From an uncultured Oscillospiraceae bacterium (GTDB lineage: Bacteria; Bacillota; Clostridia; Oscillospirales; Oscillospiraceae), in NCBI GenBank assembly GCA_947628265.1, contig CANQZF010000142.1:1-5066 (forward strand): DNA of 5,066 nt. Reading direction: 5' to 3'. Under the pieces are notes generated by a model. That model was not told the DNA's origin. It was given only the letters and a program-made list of their open reading frames with translations, and did no database searches. The translations under genes and the position numbers were made by a program. This document shows positions 4,709 through 5,066 of this stretch, piece by piece. Numbering within the stretch: the stretch's first letter is position 1; every line of letters starts with the position of its first letter.

Positions 4709-5066
4709 TGGGCTCTATCCCCTCTTCGCCGCCGCCGAACTCGCCGTCCGTGGGACCCGGTTCATCGGGCTGGTCGGGGGGTGTGGGCGTATCCGGGCCC
4801 TCGCTGGAGGGCGTGTCGCCCTCGGTGGGGGTGTCGCCCTCCGTGGGGGGCGGCTCCGTCACGGCGTTGGGATCGGGGCCCAGGGAGATGAAGAACTCCA
4901 CCTCGGTCCCCAGGGGGACCATGGTGTCCTTCAGGTAGTTCTGGAAGAACACGCGGCCCTTGGGACTTGTGTCGTCGTACTCCTCCACCACTTTCCCCGT
5001 CAGCCCCTCGGCCTCCAGGCGGGAGAGAGCCGTGGCCTCGGTGAGGCCGAAGAGGTCCGGGACGGG
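4701..5066 (-). CDS. prkC: PASTA-domain protein, C-terminal end; probably Ser/Thr kinase PrkC
   Basis: The visible 121 residues run off the right edge, so the N-terminal part is missing. They begin with one PASTA domain (about the first 66 visible residues): it opens with PVPDLFGLT, continues through EEYDDTSPKGRVFFQN and ends with VEFFISLGPD. A low-complexity tail of about 55 residues rich in Pro, Glu, Asp, Thr and Gly follows. PASTA domains bind muropeptides or lipid II outside the cell, in PrkC/Stk-type kinases and in some penicillin-binding proteins. The kinase is favoured because prkC directly precedes rsgA in many Firmicutes. No kinase residues are visible here, so that is context-based. 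The frame stays open up to base 5066; the GTG at 4991 inside the PASTA domain is not the start. The stop TGA 4703-4701 overlaps the rsgA start. Confidence 0.8.
   Translation of the reverse strand, partial: PVPDLFGLTEATALSRLEAEGLTGKVVEEYDDTSPKGRVFFQNYLKDTMVPLGTEVEFFISLGPDPNAVTEPPPTEGDTPTEGDTPSSEGPDTPTPPDQPDEPGPTDGEFGGGEEGIEPNG
4813..4848. repeat. Two-copy 18-bp tandem repeat in the PASTA protein tail
   Basis: Bases 4813-4830 and 4831-4848 are two head-to-tail 18-base units differing at one position (G4824 versus C4842). They encode PTEGDT twice on the minus strand, within the disordered C-terminal tail. The unit length is a multiple of three, so copy-number change would keep the frame. A more degenerate related segment encodes PSSEGPDT next to it. 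Confidence 0.85.

Noticed and set aside
1..5066. CRISPR array, tRNA, rRNA, insertion sequence or prophage elements
   Set aside because: No spaced repeats, tRNA-like cloverleaf, rRNA segment, transposase or attachment-type repeats were seen on either strand.

Overview
The window looks like chromosomal DNA of a GC-rich Gram-positive Clostridia-type bacterium, possibly an Oscillospiraceae-like gut Firmicute. That placement is inferred from gene content, strong AGGAGG ribosome binding sites, TTG and GTG starts, and GC-rich genes separated by AT-rich gaps with intrinsic terminators. It is not a database result.

Layout, left to right. (1) Bases 1-513, minus strand: the N-terminal 171 residues of the peptidoglycan enzyme MurD, with its own promoter just upstream. 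The outermost 13 bases are an exact inverted copy of bases 46-58 and coincide with the point where the MurD consensus breaks, which suggests a fold-back artefact at the sequence edge. (2) Bases 628-1685, plus strand: a translationally coupled pair, a DUF421 (YetF-like) membrane protein and a DUF4363 membrane-anchored protein. (3) Bases 1693-1726: a GC-rich hairpin between the convergent units that works as a terminator for the minus strand. (4) Bases 1736-3532, minus strand: a 598-residue ABC exporter half-transporter with all ATPase motifs intact. (5) Bases 3533-3770, minus strand: a compact regulatory leader for that exporter. It has a consensus-like promoter, an ideal ribosome binding site, an 18-codon leader ORF, and an intrinsic terminator whose 5' arm overlaps the leader stop codon. 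A competing hairpin can form across the last leader codons. (6) Bases 3771-3806: a terminator for rsgA. (7) Bases 3818-5066, minus strand: the ribosome-assembly GTPase gene rsgA, overlapped by 8 bases with the 3' end of a PASTA-domain gene that is probably the Ser/Thr kinase prkC.

The protein-coding genes are mostly conserved. MurD makes cell-wall precursors, the PASTA protein probably senses muropeptides or lipid II, and RsgA matures the 30S subunit; prkC-rsgA is a familiar Firmicute pairing. The most interesting part is the leader of the ABC transporter. It has the parts expected of translation-controlled transcription attenuation, the arrangement known for antibiotic-inducible transporters such as Bacillus subtilis bmrB-bmrCD. 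Its leader peptide is not one I recognise, and the regulation is inference from sequence only.
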